14,988 bases of DNA from Deltaproteobacteria bacterium (GTDB lineage: Bacteria; Desulfobacterota; DSM-4660; Desulfatiglandales; HGW-15): the NCBI GenBank assembly GCA_016932235.1, contig JAFGDF010000244.1:1-14988 (forward strand), in the 5' to 3' direction. Position 1 is the first letter of the stretch, and each line of letters starts with the position of its first letter. Below are positions 7,225-13,082 of the stretch, piece by piece. The notes below the pieces were generated by a model. That model saw nothing but the letters and a program-made list of their open reading frames with translations. It was not told the DNA's origin and did not search any database. The translations under genes were made by a program, and so were the position numbers.

Positions 7225-8552
7225 CTCCAAGGAAAAGGGCTATTTGACTCCGGCAGGAGTTCCCCCTTTTCATATCTATCAAACCGGAAGGGGGCCAGCA
7301 AAGCCTGTTTTTCTCCCATGATTTCCTTGGCGACCAGCTTCCCAACGCCGATCATCTTATAACCATGGCTGGAATCCGCTATCAAATAGCAGTTCTCCTT
7401 AAACACATCAAAGACAGGAAAATTATCAGGAGTAAAAGCGCCGAGTCCTCCTGACGGTTCTTTTTTATACATGAGATATTTATCTTCGTATCTTCTCTGA
7501 CAATGAGCGAGGGCGGAAGTCCATGTATGGGCGAATTCAGGGCCCACAACAAAATCAGGGGAATCAATGCCGTAGGGGTCAACGGCTATATCCTCCTTAT
7601 CAACAAGATCCGGAGTTGTTCCTCCCTGTATTCCTCTAAAGTGGTAATCAGGTTTATAGTAAATACCCCACATCTGATCGGTAATGAGTGAGTTGTCTTC
7701 GCTTGAGTAGAGAGGCGCGTCGGTATCCAGATGAATAACCGGAGGCATTTTCCCCTGGTTGTTCAGCCCATAGGCCGGTTCCACCCCAAGGGTGCCTTCC
7801 TGAAGAGACCAATATGTCCACATCCTGACATCGTGGTGGACCTTTCCATCATTATCTTTTACATTAACCGTTCCTGGCAGATCCAGCATCTTCCAGAAGT
7901 TGTTGGCCCATGGACCTGCCCCTATGATAACCCAATCGCATTTAATCTTGCCCTTGATGGTTTCAACACCCGTGATGCAGCCGTTGCTTTCAAAACCTTT
8001 CAATTCACAGCCGGTCAGTATCCGTACACCCTGTTCTTCAGCCTTGTCCGCCAGGCGATAAAGGGCCTTTGTATTATTGGCGTAACCGCCTCTCTTTTCA
8101 TGAAGGATAGACGTCGTGCCCCTGGCCCGCCAGTCCTCAAAAATATTCTTTCTCATATATGCGAGGCAGTCTTTCTCACCTTCGATGAATTCCGACTCAT
8201 AATCGATGTTCTTCTGCCGTTCGTATATTTCATTCACATCTTCATGCATGGATTCCGGAGATATCTGCATGTATCCCACAGGAAGGTACCCGTATCCTTC
8301 AGCGTCTTCTTCCCATATCCCTACGCTGTGGGCAATAAGTTCCTGCATGGCCGGCTGATAGTAATTGTTGCGGATAACACCGCAGGCGATCCCTGATGCC
8401 CCGGCGCCGATAGCCGTTTTGTCGATGACCAGAATATCCGTGCCCGACCCGCGCCCTTTATTTTTTAATTCAATGGCCAGGTGATAGGCCGTGCTAAGCC
8501 CATGCATCCCTGCTCCGATAATGACATATTTATAATGTGATCTTAATGACAT
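7221..8552 (-). CDS. FAD-dependent oxidoreductase, DAO family (sarcosine/dimethylglycine dehydrogenase-like)
   Basis: Flavoenzyme of 443 aa related to glycine/sarcosine/dimethylglycine oxidases and dehydrogenases, which oxidise secondary or tertiary amines. An N-terminal Rossmann fold binds FAD: YVIIGAGMHGLSTAYHL with GxGxxG at 13-18, then an acidic-ended strand (ILVIDK). The second FAD contact is WVIIGAGPWANNFW. The C-terminal GGLGAFTPDNFPVFD and SSHGYKMIGVGKLVAKEI match the closing FAD-binding part of the family. Start ATG at 8552 has an ideal AAGGAGG ribosome site. It is the first gene of the cluster behind a strong promoter. Oxidative demethylation of dimethylglycine or sarcosine formed from betaine is plausible; the substrate is inferred from neighbours. 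The stop codon lies in the 37-bp palindrome. Confidence 0.88.
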   Translation of the reverse strand: MSLRSHYKYVIIGAGMHGLSTAYHLAIELKNKGRGSGTDILVIDKTAIGAGASGIACGVIRNNYYQPAMQELIAHSVGIWEEDAEGYGYLPVGYMQISPESMHEDVNEIYERQKNIDYESEFIEGEKDCLAYMRKNIFEDWRARGTTSILHEKRGGYANNTKALYRLADKAEEQGVRILTGCELKGFESNGCITGVETIKGKIKCDWVIIGAGPWANNFWKMLDLPGTVNVKDNDGKVHHDVRMWTYWSLQEGTLGVEPAYGLNNQGKMPPVIHLDTDAPLYSSEDNSLITDQMWGIYYKPDYHFRGIQGGTTPDLVDKEDIAVDPYGIDSPDFVVGPEFAHTWTSALAHCQRRYEDKYLMYKKEPSGGLGAFTPDNFPVFDVFKENCYLIADSSHGYKMIGVGKLVAKEIMGEKQALLAPFRFDRYEKGELLPESNSPFPWS

Positions 8553-8615
8553 TACAGACCTCCTTGATATGTGATTTCTGTCTAAATATCTTTAGTAAAT
8601 ATAGTTTTAGCAGAA

Positions 8616-8644
8616 ATAATATACGACATGAACTGATTTGTCAA
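8616..8644 (-). promoter_or_regulatory. Sigma-70-type promoter for the betaine/trehalose cluster
   Basis: On the minus strand TTGACA (8644-8639) is followed by a 17-bp spacer and TATTAT (8621-8616), a near-consensus housekeeping promoter. Transcription would start near 8609, giving a leader of about 57 nt that ends in the AAGGAGG ribosome site of the oxidoreductase gene. No other comparably good promoter was seen upstream of the transporter genes. Confidence 0.72.
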
Positions 8645-9074
8645 GATCATAACCTTCGAGCGCTTATCCAGGCCTCCCGGCCTGGAGGCTAGAGGCCGGA
8701 ACCGTGCGCTACGTTCATACTCCTCAGTCTTAGGCTATCCAGCGTGCGGGAACCTGTGCTGCGTGAGATTTAATGGTAGATTTTGGTCCTGATTGACGAT
8801 TTGACCCGGGTTCGAAGCAGCTCTTGCCCAGGAGCCTCAATTGATAACAGACTTTTAAAGATCTTAATTGATCAAAAAAGCACAATTAATTGGTCTTATC
8901 TGCACAATTATATTTATTTTATGATCAAATCATAAATCTATATATGTATTAAAATATAAATAAATGATTTTACATACTATTTAATGCTTTATCGTATCAA
9001 TAAAACGCTTTTAATTCAATATCTTATAAAAATAATATCGTAATATAAAGTAGAAACACTAATAAATCATAGAT

Positions 9075-9090
9075 TGGCATTAAAATTGTA
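9075..9090 (+). promoter_or_regulatory. Weak sigma-54-like promoter candidate
   Basis: TGGCATTAAAATTGTA resembles the -24/-12 consensus TGGCAC-N5-TTGCA: the TGGCA block and TTG are present at correct spacing, but the usually invariant GC at -12 is GT. It would give a leader of about 140 nt before the ComEA-like gene. In such an AT-rich block a chance match is quite possible. Confidence 0.2.
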
Positions 9091-9171
9091 TTTAATGTCT
9101 ATATTCTACCTTATGAGGATCTTTAATTGGTTTTATATTGCTTGATTGAGGGATCAAGTGATATTTATTGA

Positions 9172-9190
9172 ACACATTCGGTGAATGTGT
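9172..9190. promoter_or_regulatory. 8-bp inverted repeat upstream of the ComEA-like gene (possible operator)
   Basis: ACACATTC-GGT-GAATGTGT is a perfect 8-bp inverted repeat with a 3-bp centre, 50 bp before the start codon. Its short centre and 19-bp span suit a dimeric DNA-binding protein. A second palindrome CTTGAT-N6-ATCAAG lies at 9141-9158. The regulator is unknown. Confidence 0.4.
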
Positions 9191-9240
9191 AAGGCAGGGA
9201 GCCGGTAATCTAAATCTATAAAGAAGAACAGGAGGACAAA

Positions 9241-9546
9241 ATGAAAAGAAAGAGAACAATGATGTTAATTTTTGCAGCAGCCGTGTTTTTCATTGCATCC
9301 ATCTCAACCGTGGCACTCTCAAGCGAAAGTGAAACAGGAAAGATAGATTTAAACAAAGCAACAGTGGAAGAATTGCTTTCATTAAAAGGAATAGGGCAGG
9401 CGTACGCGGAAAGAATTGTGGATTATCGTGAAAAAAACGGTCCTTTTAAAAATATCGATGATATCTTAATGGTGAAAGGCATCGGAGAAAAGACATTTGA
9501 GGCGATCAAGGATCAGCTGATTATCACAGGAGAAACTCAAGAATAG
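9241..9546 (+). CDS. ComEA-like exported helix-hairpin-helix DNA-binding protein
   Basis: A 101-aa protein with a basic N-terminus and hydrophobic stretch (residues 1-27) acting as signal peptide or anchor, then one ComEA-type (HhH)2 domain: IDLNKATVEELLSLKGIG (35-52), RIVDYREKNGPFKNIDDIL (58-76) and MVKGIG (77-82). The two K-G-I-G hairpins contact the DNA backbone. In competent bacteria ComEA binds incoming DNA in the periplasm, but short stand-alone homologues are widespread outside known competence loci. A strong AGGAGG lies 5 bases before ATG. It appears monocistronic: a hairpin follows at 9553-9589. No other competence gene is in the window, so a role in DNA uptake is not shown. Confidence 0.88.
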   Translation: MKRKRTMMLIFAAAVFFIASISTVALSSESETGKIDLNKATVEELLSLKGIGQAYAERIVDYREKNGPFKNIDDILMVKGIGEKTFEAIKDQLIITGETQE

Positions 9547-9552
9547 AATTAT

Positions 9553-9589
9553 GGCTGCCTTATGGAATCCTGCCGTCCATGAGGCAGCC
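9553..9589 (+). terminator. Hairpin after the ComEA-like gene
   Basis: GGCTGCCT (9553-9560) pairs with AGGCAGCC (9582-9589); a T-G wobble and ATGG/CCAT extend the stem to 13 pairs around an 11-nt loop. It begins seven bases after the stop codon. The following bases (CTATTAATTAA) are AT-rich but not a true T-run, so it may end transcription weakly or protect the mRNA end. Confidence 0.55.
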
Positions 9590-9659
9590 CTATTAATTAA
9601 GCCTTTCAACTCAGCAACTTAGCCTCCCCTATACCGCTGTTTAACAATCTCCAAACTTC

Positions 9660-9687
9660 TTGACTTCCTGATCTTTTAACTGATAAA
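9660..9687 (+). promoter_or_regulatory. Promoter candidate directly before the rhomboid gene
   Basis: TTGACT (9660-9665), 16-bp spacer, GATAAA (9682-9687). The expected start of transcription, near 9694, is only about two bases before the ATG at 9696. The rhomboid gene has no Shine-Dalgarno sequence, so the pair may produce a leaderless message. Confidence 0.35.
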
Positions 9688-9695
9688 AGTCTAAA

Positions 9696-10457
9696 ATGTT
9701 TCCATTAAAAGACGAGAACCCGACTTACCATAAATCGTTCGCTACGTTCACTATTATCGGATTGAATGTCCTTGCATGGATATTTGTTCAGGGCGTGGGC
9801 TTTAATCCTCACCTGGCGATTTCAGTCTGCAAATATGGATTAATCCCCGGTGAACTGTTCGGAAAGATTTCCCCCGGGACCCAGGTGCCCATGGGTGCCG
9901 GACTGGCATGCGTTGTGGGCAATGACCCCAAATTGATGACGCTTATTACTTCAATGTTCATGCACGGCGGATGGCTTCACATTATAGGAAATATGTGGTT
10001 CCTTGCGGTGTTTGGAGATAATGTTGAAGACGTCCTTGGACCGGTTAGATTTATCTTTTTTTATCTCCTTTGCGGATTATCAGCCGCGGCCGCGCAGATG
10101 ATCGCCAATCCGGCAAGTCCTGTGCCGATGGTAGGGGCTTCAGGAGCAATTGGAGGCGTAATGGGGGCATACGCGCTCATCTTTCCGAGGGCCCCGGTGC
10201 ATATGCTTATATTTTTCGGCTTTTTTTTTACAAGAGTCGTTGTCCCCGCTGTTTTCATACTCGGGTACTGGTTTTTCCTCCAGTTATTAGGGGGTCTTGT
10301 GAGCAGCGGCGGTTCGGGTGGCGTGGCATTCTGGGCGCATATCGGTGGGTTTTCAGCGGGAATTGTATTGATAAAAATCTTGTGCAACAAGAGGAGGTTA
10401 AGTGAGTGCAGATTGAGAAAAGGGAGAACAAATTCAATATTACGCAGGGTGAAATAG
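9696..10457 (+). CDS. Rhomboid-family intramembrane serine protease
   Basis: Inner-membrane protease of 253 aa that cuts transmembrane helices of partner proteins. Family marks are all present: the L1-loop/TM2 motif HGGWLHIIGNMWFL (90-103), catalytic Ser149 in GASGAIGG (147-154) and catalytic His215 in AHIGGFSAG (214-222). About six hydrophobic helices are visible, and an insert of about 40 residues between helices 1 and 2 (35-78) is likely periplasmic. The C-terminus is short and basic (KRRLSECRLRKGR). The start is ATG at 9696; no ribosome site is seen. The last 52 bases overlap the start of the S1-domain gene in another frame. Substrates cannot be deduced. Confidence 0.92.
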   Translation: MFPLKDENPTYHKSFATFTIIGLNVLAWIFVQGVGFNPHLAISVCKYGLIPGELFGKISPGTQVPMGAGLACVVGNDPKLMTLITSMFMHGGWLHIIGNMWFLAVFGDNVEDVLGPVRFIFFYLLCGLSAAAAQMIANPASPVPMVGASGAIGGVMGAYALIFPRAPVHMLIFFGFFFTRVVVPAVFILGYWFFLQLLGGLVSSGGSGGVAFWAHIGGFSAGIVLIKILCNKRRLSECRLRKGRTNSILRRVK

Positions 10458-11653
10458 TGGAAGAAAAAGATAATCAGGATTCCCAGGCAGAAGAGAGTTT
10501 CGAGGAACTTTTAAATAAGACCGAAATAAGGCCCATATACTTCAAGCCCGGTGAAAAGGTCAGCGCGGTGGTCTCAAAAATAGACCGAGAATGGGTCTTT
10601 ATCGATCTGGGGGGAAAGAAAGAGGGTTCTATCGCCGCGAACGAGTTTTCAGATGAAAACGGGGAAATGACAATCAAAGAGGGGGAAATGGTAACCGCCT
10701 ATTTTCTCTCTTCACGAAATAATGAAATGCTTTTCGCGACAAAACTGTCGGATGAAACAACCGGGGGAAGGTACCTTGAAGAGGCATACCATAGCCGAAT
10801 TCCCGTGGAAGGTCTTGTCGTAAAAGAGATTAAAGGCGGTTATGAGGTAAAAATTTCAGGTCATGTAAAGGCTTTCTGCCCATATTCGCTTATGGGCGCA
10901 CAAAGAGATGCTGAAAATGAACAATACATCGGACAACGTATGACTTTCAAGGTTATTGAGTATGGCGAAAAGGGTCGAAATATAATCCTTTCCAATAAGG
11001 CTGTGATTGAAGAAGAACGAACAAAACAGAGAGAACTCCTGAGAGAAAGAATTGAAGAGGGGATGACGATTACGGGCGAAGTGACCTCGATCAAGCGATT
11101 CGGAGCATTTGTTGATATAGGCGGGATTGAGGGTTTAATCCCCCTTTCTGAGTTGTCCTGGGGCCGGATTAATGACGCCAGTAATATCCTGCATGAGGGA
11201 CAGAAACTGGATGTGGTAATCACGAAGCTGGATTGGGAGAATGATAAATTTACTTTCAGCCTGAAGGACGCTTTGCCTGACCCATGGGAAGATATAAACG
11301 ACAAGTATCCTGAAGGATCAGTACACAGGGGCAGGGTCTCGAGGCTCGCAAAATTCGGGGCTTTTGTGACCCTGGAGCCCGGGATCGACGGACTGATTCA
11401 TATCTCGGAGCTTGGAAAAGGCAAAAGGATTAACCACCCGCGGGAGATAATTGAAGAAGATCAGGAGATTGACGTAATCATTCAAAAAGCGGATGAAAAA
11501 GGGAGACGCCTGTCCCTTCAATTGGCAAATACTGACCAGGACGATGAGATATCGGACTACAAAAATCATATAGCGAAAACAAGGGGAGATTCATCAGGCT
11601 CTTTCGGTACGCTTGGAGATTTGCTGAATGCCAGGCTGAAAAATAAAAAATGA
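10406..11653 (+). CDS. RNA-binding protein with four S1 domains (ribosomal protein S1-like)
   Basis: A 415-aa cytosolic protein with four S1 OB-fold repeats at about 47-115, 131-200, 217-287 and 302-374. The last two are the best conserved (RFGAFVDIGGIEGLIPLSEL and KFGAFVTLEPGIDGLIHISEL). An acidic N-terminal leader precedes them. True S1 of proteobacteria has six domains, while shorter four-domain relatives (such as Bacillus YpfD) are S1-like; this one probably binds mRNA or structured RNA but need not be the essential ribosomal S1. The preferred start is GTG at 10406, because GAGGAGG (10391-10397) lies eight bases upstream inside the rhomboid gene. An in-frame GTG at 10457, which overlaps the rhomboid TAG by one base, is an alternative with a weaker site. 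Confidence 0.9.
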   Translation: MQIEKRENKFNITQGEIVEEKDNQDSQAEESFEELLNKTEIRPIYFKPGEKVSAVVSKIDREWVFIDLGGKKEGSIAANEFSDENGEMTIKEGEMVTAYFLSSRNNEMLFATKLSDETTGGRYLEEAYHSRIPVEGLVVKEIKGGYEVKISGHVKAFCPYSLMGAQRDAENEQYIGQRMTFKVIEYGEKGRNIILSNKAVIEEERTKQRELLRERIEEGMTITGEVTSIKRFGAFVDIGGIEGLIPLSELSWGRINDASNILHEGQKLDVVITKLDWENDKFTFSLKDALPDPWEDINDKYPEGSVHRGRVSRLAKFGAFVTLEPGIDGLIHISELGKGKRINHPREIIEEDQEIDVIIQKADEKGRRLSLQLANTDQDDEISDYKNHIAKTRGDSSGSFGTLGDLLNARLKNKK

Positions 11654-11672
11654 TAAAACCTGGGACCGCCTG

Positions 11673-11990
11673 TTATTTTTGTTGTCCCTTCCTTTTTTTC
11701 ATATTATCCTTGTCCGTGACTGAAGACTTGGGCCACGGCTTCATGCATAAACCCGACATGCTGCATGGTCTTAGACATGTAATGCACATCCTGTTGTTGG
11801 GTTTCTTTTTCCTGGCTGTTTTCGCCTTGTTGCTGCGTGATTTCGTATTCATCAGTTGATTAGCACTCGATTTTTTAACACGAAAATAAAGTTTAACAAT
11901 GTCGGCATATAATTCAACGTTTTCTCTAAAGACCGTGGCCTGAGACCACATGGTGCTATTTTCATGCATTGTGGAGGCCCATAGGGCCAT
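11673..11990 (-). CDS. Doubtful small basic hypothetical protein
   Basis: The 105-aa frame has an N-terminal part that could form an amphipathic helix (FRENVELYADIVKLYFRVKK), then a lysine/arginine-rich stretch (KSRSNKAKTARKKK) and four cysteines near the end. No family is recognised. No Shine-Dalgarno sequence precedes ATG at 11990 or the inner ATGs, and the opposite strand is also open (11650-11859, hydrophobic because AAA-rich codons read as TTT). It may be a real minus-strand gene converging on the S1-domain gene, or chance. Confidence 0.25.
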   Translation of the reverse strand: MALWASTMHENSTMWSQATVFRENVELYADIVKLYFRVKKSSANQLMNTKSRSNKAKTARKKKPNNRMCITCLRPCSMSGLCMKPWPKSSVTDKDNMKKRKGQQK

Positions 11991-12014
11991 GAGTGTTTAA
12001 TTGGAGTATATGGG

Positions 12015-12096
12015 ATTGACTCTAGCCTGTCAAATCAAATCTTGTGAGCCTCGATTGAACTCCTCGTCCACAAGTCCCGCTGCGGGGAGAGTCAAT
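12015..12096 (+). promoter_or_regulatory. Nested inverted repeats in the leader of the Crp/Fnr gene
   Basis: ATTGACTCT (12015-12023) is perfectly complementary to AGAGTCAAT (12088-12096). Inside it CTTGTG (12041-12046) pairs with CACAAG (12069-12074), and CCCG-CTG-CGGG sits at 12076-12086. The element ends 22 bases before the regulator start codon. It could be a folded RNA leader or paired operator half-sites. Confidence 0.35.
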
Positions 12097-12118
12097 TTAG
12101 CGTAACTGAGTTGCCGCC

Positions 12119-12817
12119 ATGAGCCATCAGATAAATTTTTCAGACACCCTCACCAGGTCTACCTTATTCGACGTTGTAGAAACAGGGAAACTGCCCGGTA
12201 TTCTTGCTTATGGTCACAGGCGTGTTTGCGAATCGGGGCTTACGCTATTTCGCGAAGGGGACCCGGCCGGTCAATCCTATCTGGTCTTAAAGGGCCGTCT
12301 TAAATTGAGTAAGCTGCATGAGGATGGCAAAGAAGCCATCGTTCGCTATATCAACACCGGTGAAATTACGGCTTTGGTCTCTGCTTTTCATGGAAAAAAT
12401 TATCCGGTGACGGCACAAGCCGTCGGCCTCTCCGAAGTTATTGTCTGGGACAGGGAAAGTATGCTGGAGCTCATGACAGCTTATCCGAGATTAGCGATCA
12501 ACATGCTGCGCGTGGCCGTTGAGCGTCTGGATGATATTCAGAACCGCTATCTGGAATTAAACGCGGAGAGGGTGGAACAGCGAATAGCGAAAGCGCTTCT
12601 GCGTATCATGAAACAATCAGGACGCGCGATCGATGAAGGCATCCTGATCGATTTCCGTCTCAGCCGTCAGGATCTTGCCGATTACACAGGCGCTACCCTA
12701 TACACCGTGAGCCGCACCCTAAGCAGCTGGGAACAAAGGGGATGGATCGTGTCGGGCCGCGAACGTATTGTTGTGGCCGATCCCCACGCCCTGGTGGCCT
12801 TTTCGGAAACGGGTTGA
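12119..12817 (+). CDS. Crp/Fnr-family transcriptional regulator
   Basis: A 232-aa DNA-binding regulator. The N-terminal cyclic-nucleotide-type beta-roll covers about 25-115 (LFREGDPAGQSYLVLKGRLKL at 43-63), a dimerisation helix 125-150, and a C-terminal winged helix 178-217 with recognition helix in ADYTGATLYTVSRTLSSWEQRG. There is no N-terminal cysteine cluster, so it is not an oxygen-sensing Fe-S FNR. The segment GEITALVSAFHGKNYPVTAQAV lacks the Arg-Ser pair that holds cAMP in CRP, so another effector or none is likely. ATG at 12119 has a weak ribosome site. It stands alone, with 300 bp or more from the S1-domain gene and 265 bp to the next gene. Targets are unknown. Confidence 0.9.
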   Translation: MSHQINFSDTLTRSTLFDVVETGKLPGILAYGHRRVCESGLTLFREGDPAGQSYLVLKGRLKLSKLHEDGKEAIVRYINTGEITALVSAFHGKNYPVTAQAVGLSEVIVWDRESMLELMTAYPRLAINMLRVAVERLDDIQNRYLELNAERVEQRIAKALLRIMKQSGRAIDEGILIDFRLSRQDLADYTGATLYTVSRTLSSWEQRGWIVSGRERIVVADPHALVAFSETG

Positions 12818-13023
12818 CTGGCCGCGTGTTTATTTCGATATCGTCGTGACAACTGTTTCTTGACAAATGACTTATCACCTCTTCATCCCCTATTTGCGCC
12901 GGCACAAAGACATGTTTTCGCAGATCTTGTAAAAGTTTAGGTTGGTACCTATCGGGCTGATGAAAAAACTGAATAAATCTGCATCCTGATCTTGCGAGAT
13001 TAGATTTCAAACTCATTTAAGAA

Positions 13024-13053
13024 ATAGGTTTGTCCATAGGTTTTTGATATAAT
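13024..13053 (+). promoter_or_regulatory. Extended -10 promoter with upstream direct repeat
   Basis: TGATATAAT (13045-13053) is an extended -10 element with a consensus TATAAT (13048-13053). At the -35 position there is no consensus box; instead two copies of ATAGGTTT (13024-13031, 13036-13043) lie 12 bp apart. Such a direct repeat fits binding of an activator. The leader before the lipoprotein start would be about 22 nt. Confidence 0.6.
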
Positions 13054-13082
13054 GAGAATAAACCCGAATTAAGGAGTAAAAA

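Larger units (their letters stand above)
8645..9240. other. Divergent intergenic region: GC-rich repeat block plus AT-rich block
   Basis: No gene was found. Bases 8650-8850 are GC-rich with a hairpin CCAGGCC-TCCC-GGCCTGG (8668-8685) and an imperfect direct repeat GGAACCGTGCGCTACGT (8698-8714) / GGAACCTGTGCTGCGT (8749-8764). Bases 8860-9130 are strikingly AT-rich, with repeated TTAATTG-like words and two GCACAATTA copies (near 8889 and 8912). A GGTTCGAA near 8820 looks like a tRNA T-loop, but no pairing arms surround it. The AT-rich part may hold further promoters, UP elements or a silencer-protein target. Confidence 0.5.
11654..12118. other. Poorly coding, hairpin-rich intergenic stretch
   Basis: Downstream of the S1-domain gene a weak terminator-like GGGAC (11662-11666) / GTCCC (11684-11688) with a 17-nt loop is followed by CCTTTTTTT. 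A short hairpin GGCCC-ATA-GGGCC lies at 11976-11988. Two overlapping antisense frames exist here (plus 11650-11859, minus 11673-11990) without ribosome sites; only the minus one is kept as a doubtful gene. A lone TATAAT at 11908-11913 has no good -35. The last 100 bases form a leader with nested inverted repeats. Confidence 0.45.

Noticed and set aside
7731..8396. 221-codon plus-strand open frame antisense to the DAO gene
   Set aside because: It lies wholly inside a well-supported flavoenzyme gene, shows no domain and has no ribosome site; it mirrors the codon use of the opposite strand.
8810..8840. GGTTCGAA resembling a tRNA T-loop
   Set aside because: The flanking bases do not form a 5-bp T-stem, and no acceptor, D or anticodon arms can be drawn.
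12119..12817. Oxygen-sensing FNR assignment for the Crp/Fnr protein
   Set aside because: No N-terminal cysteine cluster is present; only one Cys (C37) occurs in the sensor part.
12693..13016. 107-codon minus-strand frame across the 3' end of the Crp/Fnr gene
   Set aside because: Half of it is antisense to the winged-helix coding region; it has no ribosome site and a proline/arginine-rich composition without family resemblance.
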